This document shows positions 27,311 to 37,525 of a stretch of 64,000 bases of DNA, one piece after another; position 1 is the stretch's first letter, and the number at the start of each line of letters is the position of its first letter. Source of the DNA: Mesobacillus sp. AQ2. Its GTDB lineage: Bacteria > Bacillota > Bacilli > Bacillales > Cytobacillaceae. A model generated the notes under the pieces. That model had not been told where the DNA came from. It saw nothing but the letters and a program-made list of their open reading frames with translations, and made no database searches. The DNA lies in the NCBI RefSeq assembly GCF_030122805.1, contig NZ_CP126080.1, positions 4,345,501 to 4,409,500 of the forward strand. The letters run 5' to 3'. The translations under genes and the position numbers were made by a program.

Positions 27311-29770
27311 TTATTTTAATTCCAGAATGACATACTGGGCACTAACCCAGCCCGTTCTCCCATCAGCAAGCTTGACATTGTACCAAGACTTCGTACCATC
27401 CATAATAACATTGCCAGCAGAATCTACAGAAAGGGGAATAAAATCATTCAGCTTCAATGCTGCTATTGGAGCCTGAGCAGTGGAAGCAATCGGCCGTACA
27501 TTTAACGAAGACGCTGTCACTCTGCCCAGATTCTTAACTGTGATGAACTCTTTATAGCGATCGAACTTAATATCATTTGTCCAATAATCTCTATTATCGA
27601 CTGAGAGTTTTACCCAATAATCGTTATGCTTCTCAAGTATGGTGAACAATTGGTCTTTTTTCAAAGTTTGAGATGCAACGGTACTTCCCTTTTGATTTAC
27701 AAGCTTTATATCCTGTTTGGCCACTGCCGAAATACCTGATGGAAAACCATCCTTCCCTTCAGGTCTGGATGGATATGAAAACAAGTTCGAATTGGCAGCG
27801 ATATTATATTCAGCATTATTATAAGGGTAAATCTTCTGCATATGGGCTGCTATCTTTTGCCCCCATTTGACATCGCTGGCATAATAGAAATTCATCCCTG
27901 CGCTATTCGAATCCAATCTGCTATTGTCTGAAACTGTTCTGGTACTATAGCCCAAATAGGCACCTTTATACTTCCAGCTTGCCGGATTAAGATAGGTAGA
28001 CACCAATTCCTGTGCAATATAATCAATATTTTGTTCAATTGAAGCAAAGCGGACCGCACCTATATAAGGAGCAGCATCAAATGCTCCAAATCCAAACAGA
28101 TTATATTTCCCTAAGGAAATATTCGAAGTGCCAAATGCACTCTCATGGACGGCGTGGGCTGCCAGATATAAAGAATTGATGCCATATTTGTTCCCCGCAT
28201 CTATGAAAGCTTGTCCTTTCCCTTTTAATACGCTGATCCTGCCTGAACTCAAATTGTTATCGATATACTGGTTAATCTGTGCAGCCGTGACCCTGGAGGG
28301 CTTTCGCAGATCAATAAATTGATAACCTTCCCGATGAAGCGGATCTCCAGTCACAACCTCCTTTATGTATCCTCCCGAAACGTATCCGGTTCTTCCGTTA
28401 AATACAGTCTTGAACCATCCATTGGATACTGTATGAGTAGGATTGATCAGCGACCCATAAGGCAGTACTGCCAGAATTTCAGAATCAGTCGCAGCTGTTT
28501 TTCTCAGGTTTAAATTAGCTGCAGTTACATAGGTTTTTCCAGAAATAGCTGTTTCTGACACCTCCAGCTGCTGTTCTGGCTCTTGTGATGGGCTTGCTGT
28601 CACTGGCACCACTGGATCCTGGATCTGAGGTGCAGGAGATATCGGTTCTTGTTCCACCGGCGCCTGCTCGACTGGCACCTGAGGAACAGGGACCTGCTGG
28701 ACTGGCGCAGGCTTGGTAGCCGGCGGCGTATAGCTTGTCATTTCTCCACCAAAAACATACCCGGATTTTCCCGCAAAACTGAAACTATACCAGTTTCCAA
28801 CACTATACTTGGAACTCACTATGGTATTTTTCGGGATTTTCACCAGTTTCGTATATATATTTCCATAAGATGAATACAAATAAGTATCCTTGTTGGTGGT
28901 AAAGTTCATTTGGCTGAAGGATTTTCCACTTTGAGCAGTCACTTCAGTCAATTGCACATAAACCGGTTTCCCATTATATACGACTTTTAACCATGTTTCC
29001 CCCGCACTATTAATAACCTTTTGAGTTGCCTGAAACCCATTATCCTTGCTTACTTTTAAAATAGCATTCTTCTTTTTGTCCGGGGATGCGTAAAGTTGAG
29101 CTTCTTTTTTCGTCAGATAAGTACCGTTTATATTGGAGTATTGGTAATACTCCTTAAGATAACCCGCACTCACCCAGCCTGTAGCTGAAGTGATTTTTTT
29201 GTTCACTGTGTAGGTATAGGAAACCTTGACCCATTCTCCGTTTCTTTCAGAAGATGAAACAACCGTGCCTTTTGGAATCGTTTTAATGATACCGTTTTTG
29301 GTACTTGGTCCTGAGCGTAAATTCAAGTTAGCAGTGGTTTGATACTTGATTACAGGAGTATTCGCTTTATTGGCACTGACATTTTGTTTTTTATCCGGTT
29401 GTGTGCTTTTAGGCGAAGCTGTGATTGGTTTAGCTGCTTCAGCATAAACCCTCATAATATAAGAACCTGCTACCCACCCAGTCCGTGAAACCTTTTTTCC
29501 TTTTTCAGCATAAGAATAGGTTACCTTGTACCAATCCCCAGAGCGCGATACAGCAGTAATCTGCTTGCCTTTTGGAATGGTCATCATGATTTTGTACTTT
29601 GTTCCCGCCCCTGTCCTCATGTTTAAATTAGCAGTAGTTTGATAAACCGAATTGCTAAGAATAACCGGTGATGCTGCTTCCCCGTAATTAATAAAAGGTG
29701 CACCAGGCAGTGACGTACTGCCGGCTAAAAGAGCTGCAGACATAAATAATACTCTGCCATATTGCTTCAT
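27311..29770 (-). CDS. Secreted SH3-domain glucosaminidase (peptidoglycan hydrolase)
   Basis: About 819 residues. After the signal peptide come bacterial SH3 repeats: two clear SH3b units (TTANLNMRTGAGTKY; TTANLNLRSGPSTKN), two divergent ones, a Pro/Gln/Val-rich linker (about 355-395), and another SH3b (TAANLNLRKTAATDSE). Then a glucosaminidase domain (about 500-650), with FIDAGNKYGINSLYLAAHAVHESAFGTS carrying the catalytic Glu, as in LytD/Atl/AcmA. Two further SH3-like units end the protein (LNVRPIASTAQAP near 760). It cleaves the GlcNAc-MurNAc backbone. Start ATG 29770 has GGAAGTGA upstream and gives a signal peptide at once; the 29788 ATG lacks a site. Single-gene unit with its own terminator. 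Confidence 0.93.
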   Translation of the reverse strand: MKQYGRVLFMSAALLAGSTSLPGAPFINYGEAASPVILSNSVYQTTANLNMRTGAGTKYKIMMTIPKGKQITAVSRSGDWYKVTYSYAEKGKKVSRTGWVAGSYIMRVYAEAAKPITASPKSTQPDKKQNVSANKANTPVIKYQTTANLNLRSGPSTKNGIIKTIPKGTVVSSSERNGEWVKVSYTYTVNKKITSATGWVSAGYLKEYYQYSNINGTYLTKKEAQLYASPDKKKNAILKVSKDNGFQATQKVINSAGETWLKVVYNGKPVYVQLTEVTAQSGKSFSQMNFTTNKDTYLYSSYGNIYTKLVKIPKNTIVSSKYSVGNWYSFSFAGKSGYVFGGEMTSYTPPATKPAPVQQVPVPQVPVEQAPVEQEPISPAPQIQDPVVPVTASPSQEPEQQLEVSETAISGKTYVTAANLNLRKTAATDSEILAVLPYGSLINPTHTVSNGWFKTVFNGRTGYVSGGYIKEVVTGDPLHREGYQFIDLRKPSRVTAAQINQYIDNNLSSGRISVLKGKGQAFIDAGNKYGINSLYLAAHAVHESAFGTSNISLGKYNLFGFGAFDAAPYIGAVRFASIEQNIDYIAQELVSTYLNPASWKYKGAYLGYSTRTVSDNSRLDSNSAGMNFYYASDVKWGQKIAAHMQKIYPYNNAEYNIAANSNLFSYPSRPEGKDGFPSGISAVAKQDIKLVNQKGSTVASQTLKKDQLFTILEKHNDYWVKLSVDNRDYWTNDIKFDRYKEFITVKNLGRVTASSLNVRPIASTAQAPIAALKLNDFIPLSVDSAGNVIMDGTKSWYNVKLADGRTGWVSAQYVILELK

Positions 29771-29931
29771 ATATTCACTTCCACTCATTTATTTTCTTCA
29801 GACCAGAGTGACTATCAGTAAAAAGTGTTACTAATTTATTTATCGGTAAAAAGAAGGCTTTTTGTAGACTTCCAGTTTTATAGGTTTTAAAAAAATTTCT
29901 TCAGCCCTAAAGAACAGCTATGACTGCATAA

Positions 29932-29966
29932 AAATAGGCCGGAACCCTTTTCAAGGATCCGGCCTT
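29932..29966 (-). terminator. Terminator of the xpaC-yaaN operon
   Basis: GGCCGGA / TCCGGCC hairpin with a TATTTTTA tail on the minus strand. Confidence 0.85.
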
Positions 29967-29970
29967 GCTA

Positions 29971-31149
29971 TTATTTATCTTTAATTTCCAACAACTTTAC
30001 CCTCAGTTCATTTTCCATCGTCGCAAGGTCCAGCTCTGCCTGGCGTCTCTTCGTCCGCCCTTCCTCCTGAATCCTCAATGTTTCTTCCAATGTGGTGATC
30101 AGGTTTTCCTGGGTTTTTTTCAATGTTTCGATATCGACAAGGCCGCGTTCGTTTTCTTTCGCGGTTTCAATTGTATTTGTTTTAAGCATTTCTGCGTTTT
30201 TCAGCAGGAGTTCGTTTGTCGTCTTGGATACTTGTTTCTGAGCCTCCACCGCGTGCCGCTGCCTGATCAGTGTCAGAGCGATGGCAACCTGGTTTTTCCA
30301 GAGTGGAATGGCTGTCACAATCGATGACTGGATTTTTTCGACCAGTGCCTGGTTCGTGTTTTGGATCAGGCGGATTTGCGGCGCACTCTGGATTGTGATT
30401 TCCCTGCTTAGCTTCAGGTCATAAAGGCGTTTATCCAGACGGTCGGCAAACTGGATCATATCGTTGACTTCCTGGAATTTCATCTGGTCCTGGGAAGCTT
30501 CTGCTTCTCTCTTTAACTGAGGGATCGTCTTTTCATGGAGCTCCTCAAGCTTCAGTTCCCCCGCAGCAATGTAAATGTTCAAGGCATTAAAATATTCTTT
30601 ATTTGTTTCATATAGTTTCTCGAGCATCCCGATGTCAGATAGAAGCACATTTTTGCTTCGGTCGAGTTTCACGCTGATCCGGTCGATTTGCGCACCCGTC
30701 TTCTGATACTTTGAAAGGATCTCCTGGACAGAACCCGAAAGCTTGCCAAACATTCGTGAAAAGAAAGAGGGCTTTTCAGTACTAAGTTCATCTGGGTTCA
30801 TATTATTGAGATGCTTCATCAAATCATTGATGACCTCTCCCACTTCGCCGACATCCTTTTTCTGGACATGCTCGAGCATCGCATGCGAAAAAGTCAGGAG
30901 CTTTCCTTGTGCCTGTGTACCATATAGAATCATCGCCTGGTGGTTTTTCGGGTCAATCTGCTCCGCCAATTGGAAAGCTCTCTGGCGATTTTCCTCCGGA
31001 ATGACATCTATCAGCTTAACCGGTTTGCTTTCCTGGTGCTGCGGGCTACGCTCCAGCTGCAATTCAGGTGAATCGCCAAAAGGGTTTGTTAAAATATCAT
31101 CCATGATATTGCCGGTATTTTTTAATAGGTCAGGGTTTTTGTCTGCCAT
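29971..31149 (-). CDS. yaaN: Toxic anion resistance (TelA/KlaA) family protein
   Basis: 392 residues, soluble, and largely alpha-helical and charged, with long coiled coils (about 250-390). Family landmarks: [54 protein letters not shown] and [28 protein letters not shown]. TelA-type proteins are linked to tellurite tolerance and to envelope or stress functions, without a known enzymatic activity. The start overlaps the xpaC stop by one base (TAATG) with AGGAGG eight bases upstream, so the two are translationally coupled. The xpaC-yaaN order is the same as in B. subtilis, which supports the name. Confidence 0.9.
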   Translation of the reverse strand: MADKNPDLLKNTGNIMDDILTNPFGDSPELQLERSPQHQESKPVKLIDVIPEENRQRAFQLAEQIDPKNHQAMILYGTQAQGKLLTFSHAMLEHVQKKDVGEVGEVINDLMKHLNNMNPDELSTEKPSFFSRMFGKLSGSVQEILSKYQKTGAQIDRISVKLDRSKNVLLSDIGMLEKLYETNKEYFNALNIYIAAGELKLEELHEKTIPQLKREAEASQDQMKFQEVNDMIQFADRLDKRLYDLKLSREITIQSAPQIRLIQNTNQALVEKIQSSIVTAIPLWKNQVAIALTLIRQRHAVEAQKQVSKTTNELLLKNAEMLKTNTIETAKENERGLVDIETLKKTQENLITTLEETLRIQEEGRTKRRQAELDLATMENELRVKLLEIKDK

Positions 31150-31799
31150 TATTTCAACCTCCTGGTCTCATCAGGAATTTCATTTAGCTTCTTGATTGAA
31201 TGCTTTGCTACGTCAATTTCAAAATTCAAATGATCAATATCGTCAGCCAGCATATAACTCAAATCTTTCTCAACGATCTTGTTAAGTTCTTTTAATGTAT
31301 CCTGAGTATCATATAAGGATCGCTCAAGCTCACGGTTTTTGCCCGGCTGCGAAGAAAGAAAAGCATACTTTTCACTCAGTTCCATAATCGAATCCAAATG
31401 TGAAAAATAAAACTGTTCTGCCTTGAAAAATCTTCTCGGCTCCCGGTTGCTTAGCCTTTGGATGTTTTTTACCATACGCAAAAGCTCCATTCTTATTTTC
31501 AGTGAACGGATATGCCGGATCGAAAAGAGCGACTTCTGGATTCTCTTTATCTTCACATTAGCTTCTTTAAGATTTCTCTGTATATATTTGTATTCCTTCA
31601 TCGTGAGTCTGTTTTTTTCAAGAATTCGTTTTTGATAATAATACCCGACTCCGAAAAACATAACACCGCCGCCAATCACCCCATAAAGCGAGGACATCCA
31701 GAATGTCTGGCCAAATCCAGCATAAGTCAGCAGCCACATGAATGCCGAAAACGGAATTGCGGCACCGGTTTGTATGAAACGTAAAAGGAATTTATTCAT
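31149..31799 (-). CDS. xpaC: XpaC-family membrane protein (5-bromo-4-chloroindolyl phosphate hydrolysis protein)
   Basis: About 216 residues. Two N-terminal membrane helices ([21 protein letters not shown] and [22 protein letters not shown]) precede a basic coiled-coil cytoplasmic part ([41 protein letters not shown]). This is the XpaC layout; despite its name no catalytic motif is known. It was named for an X-phosphate phenotype in B. subtilis. Start ATG 31799 has AGGAG nine bases upstream; the longer frame to 31862 has no site and would spoil the N-terminus. It is the first gene of the pair with yaaN. Confidence 0.88.
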   Translation of the reverse strand: MNKFLLRFIQTGAAIPFSAFMWLLTYAGFGQTFWMSSLYGVIGGGVMFFGVGYYYQKRILEKNRLTMKEYKYIQRNLKEANVKIKRIQKSLFSIRHIRSLKIRMELLRMVKNIQRLSNREPRRFFKAEQFYFSHLDSIMELSEKYAFLSSQPGKNRELERSLYDTQDTLKELNKIVEKDLSYMLADDIDHLNFEIDVAKHSIKKLNEIPDETRRLK

Positions 31800-31883
31800 T
31801 AATATCGACTCCTGTTTTTGAATCTTCCTATTTATACGAATAGGAGACGCAGAATGTTTCATTCGCTGTAAATAAATGTTTTC

Positions 31884-32087
31884 TTACTTATACAATACTT
31901 CAAAGCACGCTATTTTTCTACAGACTCGGTCTGTAATGACTTCTAGGTCCTGGGACTGAGTTGATTGGATATTTTCACGGTTTAGAGCAATAAATGCACG
32001 CTCAAAGTTCGTAATTGCACCGTCATCCTCTATGATTGCACCATTTAGATCAATAATTGCACCAAAAAAAGATAATGGCACTTTCAT
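31884..32087 (-). repeat. 21-base periodic repeat that can be read as heptads GAIIxxx (possible 67-residue ORF)
   Basis: On the minus strand, residues 9-43 of this frame (about 32063-31959) read GAIIDLN, GAIIEDD, GAITNFE, RAFIALN, RENIQST: five units of seven residues, i.e. 21 bases, with GGTGCAATTATT-like starts. There is a GGTGAGGG but it lies about 17 bases before the ATG, too far for good initiation. So this may be a short repeat-containing gene or a non-coding periodic element. Function unknown. Confidence 0.35.
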
Positions 32088-32284
32088 TCAAATTATGAAA
32101 TTTTCCCTCACCTTTCTTCTGCCTTCTTCTCCCATCGACAAAAGAGAAGGAAAGAGAAGGACAAGCTTGTAGAAACAACTGGTAATTTGTAGAAATTTTT
32201 GTTGTTTGATTTTTTAAAAAAGGCGGTATATAAGGATTAAAGAAGAAAAAGTAAAAAAATTCAAATGATAAGGAGTGTTTTTAC

Positions 32285-32392
32285 ATGAGAGTAAAAGCAG
32301 GCAGCTGGAGCATGTTGAGCCCGGAGGAAAAATTATTGTTATTAACAGTCGTCAGTAATCAATCTAAAAAGCAAAAAATTAATGAGAAATAA
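32285..32392 (+). CDS. Small hypothetical protein, 35 residues
   Basis: AAGGAG lies nine bases before ATG 32285. The 35 codons (RVKAGSWSMLSPEEKLLLLT, then SNQSKKQKINEK) look like a small soluble protein with an LSPEEKLLLL helix. No recognised family. A 7-bp arm pair AAGACTG/CAGTCTT with a long loop (32446-32492) may be a weak terminator. Confidence 0.5.
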   Translation: MRVKAGSWSMLSPEEKLLLLTVVSNQSKKQKINEK

Positions 32393-32615
32393 AAAACGGA
32401 GTGAATTTAGCTGTAATGGATATAAAAGCAGTGATAGAGGAAGACTGTTATAATAGAAATCTTAAATTACAAATATAGCAGTCTTTCATAGTATTTTTCC
32501 TAATTTCTATTGTCCACACACCCCCCCTCATCCCACATAATTGAAATCTCCGAGGCACATATGACAATTTATCTGCTCGTTTCGTCACCCAAATCTGGCA
32601 GCTTTTGTCGTAAAT

Positions 32616-32632
32616 TGTAATATAAATGTAAT
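32616..32632 (+). promoter_or_regulatory. WalR (YycF) binding box
   Basis: TGTAATATAAATGTAAT is an exact match to the WalR direct-repeat consensus TGTWAH-N5-TGTWAH. It sits about 30 bases upstream of a plausible -35, in front of an SH3-NlpC/P60 wall hydrolase, the gene type WalRK controls in Bacillus (lytE, cwlO). Confidence 0.8.
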
Positions 32633-32643
32633 TATTCCGTTAT

Positions 32644-32671
32644 TTGTTTGTAACCCCTTTCGCTATATACT
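32644..32671 (+). promoter_or_regulatory. Candidate sigma-A promoter of the NlpC/P60 gene
   Basis: TTGTTT (32644-32649), 16 bases, TATACT (32666-32671), 34 bases before the start codon. The -35 is weak, as expected for a WalR-activated promoter. Confidence 0.55.
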
Positions 32672-32705
32672 AGGTTTAACTTTTAACTAACGGGGGTAAA
32701 ACTAC

Positions 32706-33392
32706 TTGTTTAAGAGAATTCTAGCATCTTTATTGCTCATCACCTTAGTAGCCACTGTCGCACCGTCTTTTGATAAAGCCTCTGCCTCTGGAACCACTTA
32801 TTATGTAAAAGTTAATTCTGGAACATTAAATATGCGAAACAAACCTTCCACTTCCGGAAAAATTGTTACCAAACTTTCTAAGAATCAGCTTGTAACTGTT
32901 TCTTCCCAGTCAAAAGGCTGGGCGAAGGTATCAGCAAAAGGGAAGGCGGGTTATGTAAGCTCAAAATACATAGCACCTAAAGCTCCTGCTAAAAAGGCTT
33001 CAGCTGCAAAAACGACAGCAGCCAAACCAGCCAATTATAAAGCTAAAGCAATCTCGACTGCCAAAAGTAATATGGGAGTTAAGTATAAATGGGGCGGAAA
33101 TAATCCAAATGGATTTGACTGCTCAGGATTAGTGACCTACTCTTTCGCAAAAGCCGGAAAGAAGCTGCCTCGAACTGCTGCAGAAATGTATAACGTCGGC
33201 ACAAAAGTTTCTTCCTACCAGCCTGGTGATCTATTATTCTACGCAACCAGCGGCGGCAAAAAAGTAACACATGTTGCGATTTATATTGGGAATGGACAAA
33301 TGATCCACTCTGCAACTTCAAAGGGTGTATCTGTTGCAAGCATGAACAATCCATATTGGAAGCCAAGACTTGTTGGCGCCAAAAGATTATAA
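32706..33392 (+). CDS. Secreted SH3-NlpC/P60 D,L-endopeptidase (LytE/CwlO-type function)
   Basis: 228 residues. A signal peptide (1-27, ASA) is followed by one SH3b domain (about 30-87: LNMRNKPSTSGKI, YVSSKYIAPK), an Ala/Lys-rich linker (90-112), and the NlpC/P60 domain with catalytic Cys in NGFDCSGLVTYSF (near 138), His in VTHVAIYIGNGQ (near 190) and a second polar residue in MIHSATSKG. It cuts gamma-D-Glu-(meso)DAP in stem peptides. TTG start at 32706 with GGGGG nine bases upstream. The WalR box upstream shows it is probably part of the essential wall-homeostasis regulon. Single-gene unit with a terminator. Confidence 0.93.
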   Translation: MFKRILASLLLITLVATVAPSFDKASASGTTYYVKVNSGTLNMRNKPSTSGKIVTKLSKNQLVTVSSQSKGWAKVSAKGKAGYVSSKYIAPKAPAKKASAAKTTAAKPANYKAKAISTAKSNMGVKYKWGGNNPNGFDCSGLVTYSFAKAGKKLPRTAAEMYNVGTKVSSYQPGDLLFYATSGGKKVTHVAIYIGNGQMIHSATSKGVSVASMNNPYWKPRLVGAKRL

Positions 33393-33394
33393 AG

Positions 33395-33422
33395 AAAAAG
33401 TGGCTATCGAGCCACTTTTTTT
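33395..33422 (+). terminator. Terminator of the NlpC/P60 gene
   Basis: AAAAAGTGGCT-ATCG-AGCCACTTTTTTT hairpin. Confidence 0.88.
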
Positions 33423-33427
33423 GTTTC

Positions 33428-33508
33428 TCATGCATTCGAGCGTTTGATCCAGCCGCCGAAATGCATGGCTATGAAGGCTACTTCATCTTTTTGCAAATGA
33501 CCTCTTAA
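33428..33508 (-). pseudogene. Fragment of a PRD-type regulator C-terminus
   Basis: The minus strand reads RGHLQKDEVAFIAMHFGGWIKRS then a stop. DEVAFIAMHFGGW is the conserved histidine-containing end of a PTS regulation domain (PRD) of BglG/LicR/MtlR-type regulators. Nothing else of the gene remains. It directly joins the truncated glpD relic in another frame, so a deletion has fused the two. Confidence 0.5.
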
Positions 33509-33678
33509 AGATGTAAATTACTTTTTGGGTGCATTTCAAGCACTGCAGTGTTGAGTCCTCCCGCCGTTGCATCCAAAGCGATTTCGGCTCCCGTAATGCC
33601 GCCGCCGATTACGAGTAAATCAAATTTATTATTTTTCAAATTGGAGATAATATCATTTCGTTTTAGATTCGTGAACAT
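33505..33678 (-). pseudogene. glpD: Truncated glycerol-3-phosphate dehydrogenase (glpD) relic
   Basis: The 57-codon frame starts at ATG 33678 with a perfect AAGGAGG eight bases upstream. It reads KFDLLVIGGGITGAEIALDATAGGLNTAVLEM, the FAD-binding N-terminus of GlpD (about 555 residues when whole), then diverges and stops at 33505. Only a tenth of the gene is left, and the Gly-rich motif continues no further. Its leader with a terminator hairpin is intact. It lies in the expected place downstream of glpK. Confidence 0.8.
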
Positions 33679-33699
33679 GGTGTTTTCCTCCTTAAACAG

Positions 33700-33752
33700 G
33701 AAAAGAGACCGTGAAGTATTACCAAACTGACGGTAATGCTTCGCGGTCTCTC
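33700..33752 (-). promoter_or_regulatory. Leader terminator/antiterminator hairpin of the glpD relic
   Basis: Minus strand GAGACCGCGAAGCATTACC / GGTAATACTTCACGGTCTC with a TTTTCC tail, just before the ribosome site. In Bacillus the glpD leader carries a terminator opened by GlpP with glycerol-3-phosphate. Here it controls only a truncated frame. Confidence 0.7.
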
Positions 33753-33807
33753 TAATCTCCTGCCGATTTATTAATTTGTAATCATTGTAGAAAATGCCAC
33801 TTGAGAT

Positions 33808-35335
<1,528 letters not shown>

Positions 35336-35348
35336 AGTTTATCGTTTT

Positions 35349-36173
35349 TTATGCGCCAACTTTAGATGTATCCAATTGCCCTTCTTGTTTTTTCCCTACT
35401 GTATAAGCTAATGCCAGTACTACTGCTACTATACCAACTACACTCCAAAAAGTCCCTGTGATTGCTCCCTTGAAAAGCACTTTATAAACGACTGCTCCAA
35501 GTGAACCTCCCAGTAGCGGGCCAACAACCGGAATCCAAGAATAGCCCCAGTTCGATCCTCCCTTGCCTGGAATCGGCAGCACAAAGTGGGCAATACGCGG
35601 GCCGAGATCACGTGCCGGGTTAATCGCATATCCTGTTGTACCGCCAAGAGACATTCCAATTACAACAATCAATAATCCAACTGCAATAGGGTTCAACCCT
35701 TCAGTAAACTTGTTTGCTCCGATAAATAATAATCCTAAAACAAGAATAAAAGTGCCGAAAATCTCACTGAATAGATTTGAAAAAGTGTTTGGAATTGCCG
35801 GGCCTGTAGAAAAAACGCCCAATTTTACACCAGGGTCATCGGTTGCCTTCCAATGTGGAAGATAATGCAGGAACACTAGTGTCGCCCCGATGATCGCCCC
35901 AATCATCTGGGCCAGCATATAGCCTGGTACATCTGCCCATGGAAATGAGCCATCAATCGCAAGCGCCAGAGTAACCGCAGGGTTAAGATGTGCCCCGCTT
36001 ATCGATCCTACCGCAAAAACTCCCATTGTAACCGCAAGTCCCCACGCTATCGTAATGACAATCCAGCCGGCGTCCTTCGCATAAGAATTTTTCAACGATG
36101 AGCCAGCACCAATCCCCGCACCGAAGACAATCAAAATCATCGTGCCAACTACCTCTCCCATAAATGGTGACAT
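35349..36173 (-). CDS. glpF: Glycerol uptake facilitator (aquaglyceroporin)
   Basis: 274 residues and six membrane helices. Both half-helix motifs are present: NPA in GAHLNPAVTLALAID (near 66) and NPARD in GYAINPARDLGPR (near 192). The Asp after NPAR marks a glycerol-conducting member rather than a water channel. It lets glycerol diffuse in, and glpK traps it. GGGG eight bases before ATG 36173. First gene of the operon glpF-glpK, expressed from a strong promoter with an overlapping cre box and a leader terminator. Confidence 0.96.
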   Translation of the reverse strand: MSPFMGEVVGTMILIVFGAGIGAGSSLKNSYAKDAGWIVITIAWGLAVTMGVFAVGSISGAHLNPAVTLALAIDGSFPWADVPGYMLAQMIGAIIGATLVFLHYLPHWKATDDPGVKLGVFSTGPAIPNTFSNLFSEIFGTFILVLGLLFIGANKFTEGLNPIAVGLLIVVIGMSLGGTTGYAINPARDLGPRIAHFVLPIPGKGGSNWGYSWIPVVGPLLGGSLGAVVYKVLFKGAITGTFWSVVGIVAVVLALAYTVGKKQEGQLDTSKVGA

Positions 36174-36226
36174 ACACAGTTCCCCTTTCGTGTGTCCTTG
36201 TTAATGTGTATACAGCCAAGAAGAAA

Positions 36227-36291
36227 CAAAAAAGGGAGATCCACAAACAGCATGCCTAAAAAAAACCTAGGCATTTCTGTGTGAATCTCCC
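36227..36291 (-). promoter_or_regulatory. glpF leader terminator hairpin (GlpP-type antitermination target)
   Basis: On the minus strand GGGAGATTCACA pairs with TGTGGATCTCCC, with AATGCCTA/TAGGCAT inside, followed by T6. It lies between the promoter (36324-36352) and glpF ATG, so the full-length message needs read-through. In Bacillus GlpP gives that read-through; here the local glpP is broken. Confidence 0.8.
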
Positions 36292-36323
36292 ATTCTCCGT
36301 CACATTCTTAACTTGTACCATGA

Positions 36324-36352
36324 AGTATACCGAATGTTGAAAACGCTGTCAA
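36324..36352 (-). promoter_or_regulatory. glpFK promoter with overlapping cre box
   Basis: Minus strand TTGACA (plus 36347-36352), 17 bases, TATACT (plus 36324-36329): an almost perfect sigma-A promoter. A cre box TGAAAACGCTGTCA (plus 36338-36351) covers the -35 and spacer, so CcpA binding should block polymerase when glucose is present. Confidence 0.88.
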
Positions 36353-36399
36353 CGACTTTTTCTCATTATTTTGATTTTTTTTAGTAACAGTGAAATTAT

Positions 36400-36675
36400 T
36401 CAAAATGCTTCCAACATGATTTTTTTGACGTTCGTAACCGTTTTTGCACCAGCTTCAAGTTCTATACTCCTGATAAACCCTCCTTCGAAAAGCTGGATAT
36501 TCATCCTTTCATTCACTTCAGCAATAAGCTCGAGTACTACGCCCGGAAGGACTTCAATATGATCCGGCTTCGTCTTCTCAAGTGTATGGGAATCGAGAAG
36601 TAACACACGCTGGAACGCAATGATAAAGTTAAATAAAGAAGAACCCCAGGCCCCTGGAGTTCTCCCCTTAATCAA
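36400..36675 (-). pseudogene. glpP: Broken glpP (glycerol-3-phosphate antiterminator) relic
   Basis: The 91-codon frame has QRVLLLDSHTLEK, then DHIEVLPGVVLELIAEVNER, then IQLFEGGFIRS: the C-terminal half of GlpP (about 190 residues when whole), where the family has VLPGVVPELI and GGLIR. The N-terminal half is gone. A stretch of about nine residues (SIEFIGKHK-like) is missing between EK and PD, and the C-terminal glycine-loop is altered (EAGAKTVTN). The first about 18 codons are unrelated. This is the expected neighbour of glpFK, now dead. Confidence 0.8.
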
Positions 36676-36687
36676 ACGTTTGATTAA
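36668..36687. promoter_or_regulatory. Perfect 20-bp palindrome, operator-like
   Basis: TTAATCAAACGTTTGATTAA is its own reverse complement. It covers the first codons of the glpP relic frame, where homology to GlpP is lacking. It has the size and form of a TetR/LysR-type regulator site; no regulator gene lies beside it. Confidence 0.5.
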
Positions 36688-36973
36688 CTTTCATTCTAAA
36701 AACTTAAGTGGTGAGTCCCTGAAATGGTATATTCATCGATTATGTGTTTCTGGAGGATGATGAAGAACGGATTTATGTGACGTGGATCCTGGTGGTTCTA
36801 TCTAATCTGTTCGGGCTTTCCCGCCAAGTGCCTGATGGAATTTTCAGGAGAAGACACTGGCTGTTGACTGGTATCCCACCATCAATGGCTTTTCTAGTCC
36901 AGTAACCTTCTTGCGATGTCAACCATTTCGTCTAAAGTGGATCTCTGCCCCAATTCCCAGGCACTTCTCTTTT
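36688..36973. other. Gap with no supported gene
   Basis: A plus-strand frame (about 36730-36906) rich in hydrophobic codons (TWILVVLSNLFGLSRQ) ends at a stop but has no ribosome site and no recognised family. It may be debris of the rearrangement that removed the glpP 5' half. Nothing else is visible. Confidence 0.3.
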
Positions 36974-37525
36974 TCACTTTATCCTGTACCTGTTTCTCCC
37001 TTCACCTTCCCGAATCGTCAAGCCTTTTTTGGGCTTTTCGACGTAGAAGGTGAGCATTCCCTGGGAGTTTTTCATCATCTCTTCGCGCAATTCTATCGCT
37101 TTCTTTCTTCTTTGGTTGAAATGGGATTCTTTCATGTTGATGACAAAGGTGTGATTATAGCTTAGGTATACTTCTGTTTTTCGGATGCCGATTGCTTTTG
37201 TTCCTTTTACATGTGCCAGGGAAAACCAGACACAAAAGTCATCATTGTATGACTTAGTCGGGAACAGCCAGATACCAAGATTGCAGTTAATCTTGATCGG
37301 ACACATATAGATTTCTCCGAGTATTTCCCTGGAGCTCTTCCGGCCGGCATTGAAGTCTGACCCTAAACCGAGCATTGTTTTATTTATGATTTCAAGTGGT
37401 TTCTTATCGATCAGATAAGGGACTTCTCCTTCAATTACTCTCGCGCAAAGCTTTCCGTATTCGTTGTATTCCCCAGTCAGCAATACTGTTTCCTGATTAA
37501 TTGTATAGTCACTTATTAGATTCAT
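36974..37525 (-). CDS. comK: ComK-family competence transcription factor homologue
   Basis: About 183 residues, close to ComK. Landmarks: YTINQETVLLTGEYNEYGKLCARVIEG, KKPLEIINKTMLGLGSDFNAGRK (family block around FGSS-YAGR), GIWLFPTKSYNDDFCVWFSLAHVK (family LFPT and W-S-H), and ESHFNQRRKKAIELR. ComK binds AAAA-N5-TTTT boxes in the minor groove and opens the DNA-uptake regulon. I start at ATG 37525 because AAAGGAGG lies nine bases upstream. The same frame stays open to 37663, where a second site (AGGAGGG) sits very near an ATG pair, so a 46-residue extension is possible. The C-terminus is divergent and shorter than in B. subtilis. A ComK paralogue is also possible. Confidence 0.85.
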   Translation of the reverse strand: MNLISDYTINQETVLLTGEYNEYGKLCARVIEGEVPYLIDKKPLEIINKTMLGLGSDFNAGRKSSREILGEIYMCPIKINCNLGIWLFPTKSYNDDFCVWFSLAHVKGTKAIGIRKTEVYLSYNHTFVINMKESHFNQRRKKAIELREEMMKNSQGMLTFYVEKPKKGLTIREGEGRNRYRIK

